Source of the DNA: Nocardioides massiliensis
Lineage (GTDB): Bacteria > Actinomycetota > Actinomycetes > Propionibacteriales > Nocardioidaceae
NCBI RefSeq assembly: GCF_030811215.1
Contig: NZ_JAUSQM010000001.1
Location: 1,922,001 to 1,986,000 of the forward strand
Direction: 5' to 3'
DNA: 64,000 nt
Position numbers and translations under genes: made by a program
Notes under the pieces: model-generated
Database searches by the model: none
What the model was told of the DNA's origin: nothing
The model's input: the letters and a program-made list of their open reading frames with translations, nothing else
Part shown: piece by piece, positions 7,668-15,247 of the stretch
How positions within the stretch are numbered: position 1 is the first letter of the stretch
Layout: each line of letters begins with the position of its first letter

Positions 7668-9341
7668 GTGCCCCACGTCGTCACCCGGTCCTGCTGCGGC
7701 GACGCCTCGTGCGTCTATGCCTGCCCGGTCAACTGCATCCACCCGACCCCGGACGAGCCGGACTTCGGGACCGCCGAGATGCTCTACATCGACCCCGCGT
7801 CCTGCGTGGACTGCGGGGCGTGTGTGAGCGCCTGCCCGGTCGGCGCGATCAAGCCGCACACGGAGCTGACCAGCAGTGAGCTGGCGTTCATCGACATCAA
7901 CGCCGCCTTCCACACCCCGCCGGCCCCGCGGCCCGTGCAGGCTCCGGTCACCCCCATCCGCCGCGCCGATCCTGCGCGCGGGCCGCTGCGGGTGGCGATC
8001 GTCGGCTCCGGACCGGCCGCGCTGTATGCCGCCGACGAGGTGCTCAAGCAGGACGGCGCTCAGGTGTCGGTGATCGAGCGGCTGCCCGTGCCCTACGGAC
8101 TCGTCCGGTCCGGCGTCGCGCCCGACCACCCCGACACCCGCCAGGTGACGAAGCTCTTCGCCACGATCGAGGCGGAGGAGGGATTCTCCTACCACCTCGG
8201 TGTCGACGTGGGGCGCGACGTGCGGCTCGCCGACCTGCTCGCCCACCACCACGCGGTCATCTACGCCACCGGCGCATCCGCCGACCGGCGGTTGGGAATC
8301 GAGGGCGAGGACCTGCCCGGCAGCGGGACGGCGACCGCGTTCGTCGGGTGGTACAACGGCCATCCCGACCACGCCGACCTCGCGCCCGACCTCGACGCCG
8401 AGCGGGTCGTCATCGTCGGCAACGGCAACGTCGCCCTCGACGTCGCCCGCATCCTCGTCACCGATCCCGAGCGGCTGGCGCGCACCGACATCGCCGACCA
8501 CGCCCTGGAGGCATTGCGGCACAGCGCGGTGCGCGAGGTGGTCGTGCTGGCGCGGCGCGGAGCGACCCAGGCGGCGTACACCCTGCCCGAGCTGACCGGG
8601 CTGCTTGCCCGCGACGACATCGAGGTCGTCGTCGACGGCGACCTGTGCCTGGACCCTGAAACCGTACGTCGCCGCGCCGCCGGCGAGCTGGACGCCACCG
8701 CCGAGCTCGCCCTGCAGGCGGTCGAGTCGTTGCCGCCCGCGACCCTCCCGCGCGGGAGCCGGCGGCGCATCGTGCTCCGGTTCGGCGCTCAACCACGCCG
8801 GATTCTCGGCGTGGATCGGGTCGCCGGTATCGAGATCGAGCGCACCCAGGTGCGCACCGAAGACGGTCGCGCCGTTGCCGTGCCGACCGGTGAGGTCGAG
8901 CAGATCGAGGCCGGCGCGGTGCTTCGCTCGGTCGGCTACCGCGGTGTCGCTGTTGCCGACCTGCCGTTCGACGAGCTCACCGGCACGGTGCCCAACGCGC
9001 TCGGCCGCGTCGAGGTGCCGGGCGTCTATGTCGCCGGGTGGATCAAGCGCGGGCCGAACGGCTACATCGGCACCAACAAGTCCTGCTCCGCAGAGACGGT
9101 CGACAAGCTGGTCGAGGACTTCAACGCGGGCCTGCTGCCCGCGCCGACGCGTCCGCTCAAGGACTTCGCGGCACTCGTCCGCCGTGCGCGGCCCGACGTC
9201 GTCGACGGCACCGGTTGGCGGCGCATCCGGCGCTTCGAGCAGGCGTGGGGTGAGCGCGACGGCCGCCCCGCACGACGCCTCGTCGACCCGGCGCGGATGC
9301 GGGAGATCGCCTCCTCGTCGCGAGCATCGCTCCCTGCCTGA
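7668..9341 (+). CDS. FprB-like ferredoxin-NADP reductase with N-terminal ferredoxin
   Basis: A 557-residue fusion. Residues 1-75 hold a ferredoxin domain with two Cys clusters (CCGDASCVYACPVNC and CVDCGACVSACPVG). The rest is an adrenodoxin-reductase-type flavoprotein: the FAD motif VAIVGSGPAALYAA, then RLPVPYGLVRSGVAPDHP, the NADP motif VVIVGNGNVALDVARIL and the C-terminal GWIKRGPNGYIGTNK. The domain order matches mycobacterial FprB. It would pass NADPH electrons through its iron-sulfur clusters to a partner, most simply the diiron oxygenase just upstream. The GTG start has little Shine-Dalgarno, so coupling to the upstream gene is likely. Confidence 0.92.
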   Translation: MPHVVTRSCCGDASCVYACPVNCIHPTPDEPDFGTAEMLYIDPASCVDCGACVSACPVGAIKPHTELTSSELAFIDINAAFHTPPAPRPVQAPVTPIRRADPARGPLRVAIVGSGPAALYAADEVLKQDGAQVSVIERLPVPYGLVRSGVAPDHPDTRQVTKLFATIEAEEGFSYHLGVDVGRDVRLADLLAHHHAVIYATGASADRRLGIEGEDLPGSGTATAFVGWYNGHPDHADLAPDLDAERVVIVGNGNVALDVARILVTDPERLARTDIADHALEALRHSAVREVVVLARRGATQAAYTLPELTGLLARDDIEVVVDGDLCLDPETVRRRAAGELDATAELALQAVESLPPATLPRGSRRRIVLRFGAQPRRILGVDRVAGIEIERTQVRTEDGRAVAVPTGEVEQIEAGAVLRSVGYRGVAVADLPFDELTGTVPNALGRVEVPGVYVAGWIKRGPNGYIGTNKSCSAETVDKLVEDFNAGLLPAPTRPLKDFAALVRRARPDVVDGTGWRRIRRFEQAWGERDGRPARRLVDPARMREIASSSRASLPA

Positions 9342-9345
9342 GAAT

Positions 9346-9355
9346 TTAACGTTAA
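9346..9355. promoter_or_regulatory. Palindrome TTAACGTTAA upstream of the TetR gene
   Basis: A perfect 10-bp palindrome, AT-rich in a 70% GC context, lies directly after the reductase stop codon. It sits just upstream of a TTGACA hexamer at 9362-9367 and the GTG at 9398. It is a candidate autoregulatory operator for the TetR protein. No -10 of comparable quality was found. Confidence 0.4.
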
Positions 9356-9397
9356 CCACCATTGACATGAAATCTGCGTGGGGCGTTCACTGAACAG

Positions 9398-9982
9398 GTG
9401 AGCAGCCGTCCCTACGCGATGACCGCGCGTGCCGAGGCGGTCGAGCGCACCCGGCGGGCAATTCTGGATGCGACGATCGCGCTGCACCTGAGCCGACCGG
9501 CGAGCTCGATCGGGCTGGGCGACGTCGCCGACCGCGCCGGGACCAGCGTGCAGACCATCCTGAGACACTTCGGCAACCGAGCGGCGTTGATCGAGACCGC
9601 CCTCGTCGAGGCCCAGCAGGAGGTCGTGGCGGAGCGGCGGGCGCCGGCCGGCGACGTCGCGGCTGCTGTCGCACAGGTCGTCGCACACTACGAGAAGCGC
9701 GGTGACGGCGTCCTGGTCCTGCTCGCGCAGGAGGGGCAGGAGGAGTTCGCCACCCGCGTGGTGCGCGACGGCCGGCGGATCCATCGCGCCTGGGTCCGCG
9801 AGGTCTTCGCACCGCTCCTGGTCGGTCGAGCAGACGCCGACGAGCTGATCGACCTGCTCATCGTGGCGACGGACGTCTACACCTGGAAATTGCTGCGCCG
9901 GGACCGCCGCCTCTCGCGGCGCGCGACCGAGGCCGCCGTACGCCGGATGGTCGAGGCGCTGCTGCGGGAGGAGGGGTCGTGA
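9398..9982 (+). CDS. TetR family transcriptional regulator
   Basis: A 194-residue one-component regulator. The helix-turn-helix is at residues 20-65 (ILDATIALHL...IGLGDVADRAGTSVQTILRHFGNRAALIE); the remaining helical part is the ligand-binding and dimer domain. GTG 9398 is used as start; ATG 9419 is possible. Its last four bases GTGA contain the start of the glycosyltransferase, so the two are coupled. It probably senses a product or substrate of the surrounding oxygenase or glycosyltransferase genes. Confidence 0.88.
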   Translation: MSSRPYAMTARAEAVERTRRAILDATIALHLSRPASSIGLGDVADRAGTSVQTILRHFGNRAALIETALVEAQQEVVAERRAPAGDVAAAVAQVVAHYEKRGDGVLVLLAQEGQEEFATRVVRDGRRIHRAWVREVFAPLLVGRADADELIDLLIVATDVYTWKLLRRDRRLSRRATEAAVRRMVEALLREEGS

Positions 9983-11064
9983 GCGAGATCGTCTTCGTGA
10001 CCTGGGACGGTGGGGGCAACGTGCCACCGGCACTCGCGCTCGCCGGTGGTCTCGCCGACCGCGGACATGCCGTGCGGTTCATCGGCCACGCGGCGCAGCG
10101 AGAACCGCTCAACCGTGCGGGTTTCGAGGTGATCGACGCGCCGCGGGCACGGTCCTTCGACGCAGCCGGACCGCACTCGATGATGTCGTTCGTCCGGACC
10201 TTCGGCGACCGGGGGATGGGGCGTGACCTGTGCGCCACGCTCGAGCGCCGACCCGCCGACCTGGTCGTCGTCGACTGCTTCCTCATCGGGGTGATGGACG
10301 TGCTGCGGCGCCGGGGGATCGACTTCGTCGTCCTCGAGCACCTCTACGACGCCTACTTCCGCGCGGGCGTCCTGGCTGGACCGCTGGCCCTGGCGCTGAC
10401 GGCGAGCGGACGTCGACCACGCCGTGCGGTGGCGGCCGCACGGTCGCGGCTCCTGACCACCCTGCCGGCGCTCGACCCCGTCGACGACCCGCAGGTCCGT
10501 CAGGTGGGTCCGGTGGTCGACGGCGCCACGGTCACGTCGGAGGAGCCGCTGGTCCTGGTCAGCCTCAGCACGTTCGGCTTCCCCCGGATGGCCGACTGCC
10601 TGCAGCGCGTCGTCGACGCGTGTGCGGGGCTGCCCGACCGGGTCGTGGTCACCACGGGCCCGATGATCGCCCCGGACGAGCTCCGCGTGCCGGCGGGCGT
10701 CGAGGTGCACCGGTTCGTCCCGCACGCCGAGTTGCTTCCGCACGCGACGCTTCTGATCGGGCACGGCGGTCACGGGACGACGATGCAGGCGCTGGCCCAC
10801 GGCGTACCGGTTGTGGTGATGCCGATGGACCCGACCACCGACCAGCCCCAGGTCGGGGCCAGCCTGGAGGCCATCGGTGCGGGACGGGTCGTTGCGAAGG
10901 ACGCGAGCGTCGCGGAGCTGGCGACCGTGATCCGGGAGCTCGCCGCACCAGGCCCGCACCGGACCGTAGCCGCGGAGCTCGCAGCGACGATCCGCGCCAC
11001 CGACGCGGTCGCCGCCGGTGTCGCCCATCTCGAGGAGGTCCTCGCGCAGCCGCTGCGGGCGTGA
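9979..11064 (+). CDS. GT1-family (UGT/MGT-like) glycosyltransferase
   Basis: A 361-residue glycosyltransferase of the macrolide/UDP-glucuronosyl type with GT-B fold. The N-terminal acceptor half starts with EIVFVTWDGGGNVPPALALA. The donor-binding half carries the signature LLIGHGGHGTTMQALAHGVPV followed by DQP. Such enzymes attach an activated sugar to small hydrophobic acceptors such as antibiotics, polyketides or flavonoids. Translation is coupled to the TetR gene by a GTGA overlap. TetR plus glycosyltransferase suggests a xenobiotic or self-protection response; the acceptor is unknown. Confidence 0.88.
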   Translation: MSEIVFVTWDGGGNVPPALALAGGLADRGHAVRFIGHAAQREPLNRAGFEVIDAPRARSFDAAGPHSMMSFVRTFGDRGMGRDLCATLERRPADLVVVDCFLIGVMDVLRRRGIDFVVLEHLYDAYFRAGVLAGPLALALTASGRRPRRAVAAARSRLLTTLPALDPVDDPQVRQVGPVVDGATVTSEEPLVLVSLSTFGFPRMADCLQRVVDACAGLPDRVVVTTGPMIAPDELRVPAGVEVHRFVPHAELLPHATLLIGHGGHGTTMQALAHGVPVVVMPMDPTTDQPQVGASLEAIGAGRVVAKDASVAELATVIRELAAPGPHRTVAAELAATIRATDAVAAGVAHLEEVLAQPLRA

Positions 11065-11091
11065 GCCGCGGCCGCGCCGTACGCTCGCCCC

Positions 11092-11457
11092 GTGCAGGTG
11101 CTGGTGGTCGACGCTGCGAACGTCGTCGGCGCGCGTCCGGACGGGTGGTGGAAGGACCGCGCCGGTGCCGCGCGACGGTTGCACGAGGCACTCATGACCG
11201 CCGACCTGCCCCACGACGAGGTCGTGCTCGTCTTGGAGGGCAAGGCCAAGGGTGGTCACCGCGCCGGTCGCGACGGACACGTGCGCACGGTGCACGCCGC
11301 AGCCGATGGCGACGCCGCGATCGTCGAGGCGACGCGCGATGCCGTCGCCACCGGGGCCCGGGTCACGGTCGTGACCGCCGACCGCTTCCTGCGGGCGCGG
11401 GTCGAGGGCGCAGGTGCCCTCAGCGTCGGGCCGACCTGGCTGTGGGACCAGATCTGA
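11092..11457 (+). CDS. Small PIN/NYN-like protein
   Basis: A 121-residue protein beginning VLVVDAANVVG and containing VVTADRFLRARVEG. An early Asp-Ala-Asn strand end and a later T-A-D strand end are typical of PIN/NYN-type nuclease folds. Related actinobacterial proteins are sometimes labelled NTP pyrophosphohydrolase, and I cannot decide between these. Leaderless expression is likely: a TACGCT box (11080-11085) stands six bases before the GTG. It follows the glycosyltransferase by 27 bp and is convergent with the dsbA-like gene. Confidence 0.7.
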   Translation: MQVLVVDAANVVGARPDGWWKDRAGAARRLHEALMTADLPHDEVVLVLEGKAKGGHRAGRDGHVRTVHAAADGDAAIVEATRDAVATGARVTVVTADRFLRARVEGAGALSVGPTWLWDQI

Positions 11458-11466
11458 GGCGCGAGC

Positions 11467-12135
11467 TCAGCCGACGTGGTCCTGCCAGGCGGTGGTGAGC
11501 GCCTGGGTGAACGCCTCGACCGGTTGCGCACCCGAGACGGCGTACTTGCCGTCGAAGACGAAGAACGGCACCCCGCTGATGCCGATCTGCCGGGCGAGGG
11601 CGATGTCGGTGTCGACGGCGTCGCTGTGGGCGTCGGAGTCGATCACCGCGAGCGCCGCGTCCCGATCGAGTCCCACCTCGGCGGCGAGGTCGGCCAGCAC
11701 CTCGCGGTCGCCCGTGTGGAGACCGTCGGAGAAGTACGCGCGGAAGAGACGGTCGACCAACGCGTGCTGCTTGCCGTGCTCGGCGGCGAAGTGCGTGAGC
11801 CGATGGGCGGTGCGGGTGTTGGTGGCGATGGCCTGGTCGGTGTGGAAGTCCAGACCGACGGAGGCGGCGCGGGCGGACACCTGGGCGTTCATCGACTGCG
11901 CCTGCTCCCGCGACATGCCCTTCTCCCGGGCCAGCAGCTCGTTGAGGTCGGCCGCTTCACCGTGCGGCAGGTGCGGCATCAGCTGGTAGGAGTGGTAGCG
12001 GATCTCGACCGGCTGCTCGAACTTCTCCGCGGCCTGCGCGAGCAGCGCGTCGCCGATGTAGCAGAACGGGCACATGACGTCGCTCCAGACGTCGACCACC
12101 ACGGCGTCGGGGCGGGTGGGGAACGGCGTGCTCAT
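11467..12135 (-). CDS. DsbA family oxidoreductase (FrnE-like)
   Basis: A 222-residue thioredoxin-fold protein of the FrnE/DsbA group with the active-site CPFC at residues 22-25 and the cis-Pro loop GISGVPFFVFDGKYAVSGAQ near the C terminus. There is no signal peptide, so it should act in the cytoplasm, where FrnE-like proteins handle thiol-disulfide or glutathione/mycothiol adduct chemistry. Its ATG overlaps the stop of a 40-residue Cys-containing peptide gene (ATGA, 12132-12135), which makes the peptide a possible partner. Confidence 0.92.
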   Translation of the reverse strand: MSTPFPTRPDAVVVDVWSDVMCPFCYIGDALLAQAAEKFEQPVEIRYHSYQLMPHLPHGEAADLNELLAREKGMSREQAQSMNAQVSARAASVGLDFHTDQAIATNTRTAHRLTHFAAEHGKQHALVDRLFRAYFSDGLHTGDREVLADLAAEVGLDRDAALAVIDSDAHSDAVDTDIALARQIGISGVPFFVFDGKYAVSGAQPVEAFTQALTTAWQDHVG

Positions 12136-12254
12136 GCGCAGTTCCCGTCGATGTCGCAGACGCCTGCGTCGTCAGCGCCGGCGAGGGTCGTCAGCACAGG
12201 TACGGCGGGCGTCTCGGGGCCCTCGGGCGCGGAAGCGGCGCGGTCGGTCGTCAT
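12132..12254 (-). CDS. 40-residue peptide with C-terminal Cys-X5-Cys
   Basis: A small gene wedged between two larger ones and linked to both by ATGA overlaps (12251-12254 upstream, 12132-12135 downstream), which strongly favours real translation. The first 25 or so residues are low in complexity (Ala, Pro, Thr) and acidic; the end reads GVCDIDGNCA, with Cys at 33 and 39. No signal peptide or membrane segment. The immediate downstream gene encodes a DsbA-like protein, so the two Cys residues are candidate thiol substrates or metal ligands. The peptide could also be a ribosomal-peptide precursor, but no maturase is nearby. Confidence 0.72.
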   Translation of the reverse strand: MTTDRAASAPEGPETPAVPVLTTLAGADDAGVCDIDGNCA

Positions 12255-15220
12255 GCAGCGAGAACCTCCGCGGGCGAGCGGGTATTCCGGCGGGGGAGGG
12301 CAAGGGCCGTTGCCAGCACCAGCAGGACCGCCCCGGCGGCGAGCACGACGACGGGCAGGTCGGTCGGGATGCCGAGGTGCACCGTGATGCCGAGGATGCG
12401 CGAGAGCCCCCATGGCAGCAGGGACATCTGGTCGTTCCACGCCGTCAGCGCCTGCTCCAGTCCCACCCCGGCGAGCAACCCGCCGACGGCCGCCGCGCCG
12501 AGACCCAGCACCGCGAGGAGCGCGGCAACCGCGCGTCGTACGCCGACCTGCGGCGCGAGCGCCCACACCAGCGCGGCGAGCACCCAGCCCCATCCGAGTG
12601 CGGCGACGACGAGGTACGCCGTACGCACGCCCGGCTCGGTCCAGAACGAGAACCAGTAGCCGCCCGGTCCGCGAGGCGCGAGCACGGCCAGCAAGAGGAG
12701 GCAGCGCAGGAGCACGGATCCGCCGAGGGCCGCGACCACCGGCCATGCGTTCTGGCGGCGTACGGCGAAGGCGGTCACTGCGGCCAGGGCGAGCCAGCCA
12801 AGGCCCGTGACGAGCAGGTGGGTCGGCGCGGCGAACCAGATCAGCACAAGCCGGCTGCCGACCAGGGCGAGGACGGGCACGGCGAGCAGTGCGATGCGCT
12901 GCGTTCGGGTGAGGCCGGCGACCGCATCGGCGGCCCGCCACGGGCGGAGGCCGGCGGCGAGCAGTGCGCGTGCGGCCCCGCGTCGCCGGACGACGCCGAC
13001 GGCCAGCCAGCCGACCAGCACGACGAGCCCGATCCGCGCGAGCCACGCCATCAGCAGGTCGCGCTCGGCACGCTCCATCCCGATCCGCGCCGGCGTGAGG
13101 TTGAACGCCGGGTGGTCGAGGTCGCTGCCATAGGTGCGTTCGTGGTTCGCCGCGACGGAGGTGAACCGGTCCCGTGCCGCCGCCCACTCCTCCCGACCAT
13201 CGCCGGTGTCGAGCCACCGGCCATGCCGCAGCACCATCGTCCGGTAGGAGGCGAGCAGTTCGAAGAGGTCGACCTGGAAGGCGAGGGAGTCGACGAAAGC
13301 GTTGCGCAGAGCGGGATCGCGCCACGTGGCCGGATCCGTCGCTGCGAGGGTGTCCCGCATCCGGGTGGCGACCGCGACAGCGTGCTCACCCTCGGCGATC
13401 GCTTCGTCGAGCCGGTCGCGGCTGACGGAGTAGATGATGTCGAGCACGGCACTGTCACCGGTAAGGATGTCCCACTCGAAGATCCACATCATCGGTGGCG
13501 GCTCGAGACCCAGGGCCCGCACGCGCAGGTCGGCGTACGGTCCGATGTAGAGGCCCGTGCTCACCGCCTCGCGTGAGGCCGCCATCACCTCGCCGATCAG
13601 GGCGACCGTCGTCGGCGACGTCGAGAACCACCGCCGCGCCCAGTCGGCTGTCACCTCCGCAACATCGACGTCGGGGTCGCGCGCGAGGCGTGCGGCCAGC
13701 TGGGTGTTGAGGTCATAGAGCTGCCAGAAGCCCTCCGTGAGCATCAGCGACATCGGTCCCGCGCGCCACGGGCCACCGTCCTGCGTCCACGTCCAGACGC
13801 CCTCGATCCGGGGGTTGGCGGTGAGGAAGCGCTGCAGCGCCTGTTGATAGATCACGCCGAGGTCGTTGGGGATCGACCCGAAGACCTCGAACTCCCGGCG
13901 ACTCTGGAACTCGATGATCCGCCGGTGCTCACCCTGGGTGAGGGTGTCGTTGAGCGGGAGGTGGGAGTAGAAGTCGCCGAGGGTGTACTTCGTCGACACC
14001 ACCAGGTGCTCGGAGTCGATGCCGTCGAGGACCTCGGCGTACGACGCGGGGTTGGTGTGCATGTCGCCGACGGCACCGACGCCGACGCTCCAGCTGCGGA
14101 AGACCACGTCGGTGTCGGTCTCCTCGCCGACCTCCGTCAGTGCCTGGAGCATCGCGCGCACGGCCGGCACCGTGCGCACCTCGAGCGCGGAGGAATAGTC
14201 CCACTCGGGCAGGTCGTAAACCGGTCCGGCCTCGCCGATCCGGATCACCACCCCCGCCAGCCACGGCATCGCGGCGTACACCTCGCGGAAGCCCTGCGCG
14301 TAGACGTCCCAGAGCCGGGCGTCCTCGGTGTCGGTGCCGAACCGGTCCTCGAGGTACGCCGCCAGCGGGGTGCTGAGCGCGAGCATGTCGGTGCGCAGGT
14401 GGACGTCGAGCCCGAGCTCGTCGAGCTCGCGCCACAGCGGACCGAACGCCTCGCGCATGGCCTCGGCGCGCGCGACGTGGTCGTCGTCCTCGCCGTAGAC
14501 GCCGAGCCCGTCGAAGGTGACGTACTCCAGGAAGCCCGGCACCGCGATCGCGTTGTAGCCCGCCGCGAGCACGTGCTCGGCGTACGCCAGGACACTCGTC
14601 CGCGCCTCGGCGAGCGCGTCCGCGTCGACGTACGGCGCGTCGGGCAGGATCACCTGCTCGAACGCGCGGCTGATGTGGGAGTAGTCGTCTCCGGACGCCC
14701 ACTGGTCCGGATCGGGCTCGACACCGGCGGCGCCCAGGTCGACCATCCGGAACGGCAGTCGTGAGGTGACCTCGCGTCCCAGGTCCTGCGCGACCGGGCG
14801 CCCGGCGCGGACCCGCTCGGCGAGGTCGTAGATGCCGCGGACCGCACCGGTTGTGCTCGCGCCGTCGATGCGCAGGTCGTCGGCCGAGCCCCGAAGCGTG
14901 TAGGTGTCGGACGCGTCGTCCCCGCCGCCGGCGACGACGCGCAGCGTCGCGGTGCCGCGCGTCTCCGGTGCGTCGGCGACCGCTGACTCGAGCTCCCTCA
15001 GCGCCAGCTGCGTACGCCGGTCGTCTGGCGCGGAAGTCACGGTGATCCGGGGCGGCGCGACGTGTGGGCGGGCCGGGGCCGGCTGCGGGTCCTCCACCGG
15101 TACGTCGACCGGCTCGGTGCTGATCGCCAGCGTTCCGCCGACCGCCCACGCCGCCGTGCCCCCGAGCCCCGCCAGCAGGGCCAGCACGAGCACGACCTGC
15201 AGGATCCGGGCAGAGCGCAT
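12251..15220 (-). CDS. Membrane-anchored GH67/alpha-glucuronidase-like protein
   Basis: A 989-residue protein with a signal-anchor (residues 5-28), then a region resembling the N-terminal and barrel domains of family 67-type glycosidases (TLRGSADDLRIDGASTTGAVRGIYDLAERV, SRLPFRMVDLG, GVWTWTQDGGPWRAGP). After residue 735 come about seven hydrophobic segments with basic loops. An extracellular sugar-active domain fused to a polytopic membrane domain is uncommon. Leaderless start: TACGGT (minus strand, 15227-15232) is six bases before the ATG. It is first of three genes chained by ATGA overlaps. The glycosidase family is inferred from layout, and the catalytic acids were not identified. Confidence 0.7.
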   Translation of the reverse strand: MRSARILQVVLVLALLAGLGGTAAWAVGGTLAISTEPVDVPVEDPQPAPARPHVAPPRITVTSAPDDRRTQLALRELESAVADAPETRGTATLRVVAGGGDDASDTYTLRGSADDLRIDGASTTGAVRGIYDLAERVRAGRPVAQDLGREVTSRLPFRMVDLGAAGVEPDPDQWASGDDYSHISRAFEQVILPDAPYVDADALAEARTSVLAYAEHVLAAGYNAIAVPGFLEYVTFDGLGVYGEDDDHVARAEAMREAFGPLWRELDELGLDVHLRTDMLALSTPLAAYLEDRFGTDTEDARLWDVYAQGFREVYAAMPWLAGVVIRIGEAGPVYDLPEWDYSSALEVRTVPAVRAMLQALTEVGEETDTDVVFRSWSVGVGAVGDMHTNPASYAEVLDGIDSEHLVVSTKYTLGDFYSHLPLNDTLTQGEHRRIIEFQSRREFEVFGSIPNDLGVIYQQALQRFLTANPRIEGVWTWTQDGGPWRAGPMSLMLTEGFWQLYDLNTQLAARLARDPDVDVAEVTADWARRWFSTSPTTVALIGEVMAASREAVSTGLYIGPYADLRVRALGLEPPPMMWIFEWDILTGDSAVLDIIYSVSRDRLDEAIAEGEHAVAVATRMRDTLAATDPATWRDPALRNAFVDSLAFQVDLFELLASYRTMVLRHGRWLDTGDGREEWAAARDRFTSVAANHERTYGSDLDHPAFNLTPARIGMERAERDLLMAWLARIGLVVLVGWLAVGVVRRRGAARALLAAGLRPWRAADAVAGLTRTQRIALLAVPVLALVGSRLVLIWFAAPTHLLVTGLGWLALAAVTAFAVRRQNAWPVVAALGGSVLLRCLLLLAVLAPRGPGGYWFSFWTEPGVRTAYLVVAALGWGWVLAALVWALAPQVGVRRAVAALLAVLGLGAAAVGGLLAGVGLEQALTAWNDQMSLLPWGLSRILGITVHLGIPTDLPVVVLAAGAVLLVLATALALPRRNTRSPAEVLAA

Positions 15221-15247
15221 GCACGCACCGTAGTGGTGCGAGGTGCG

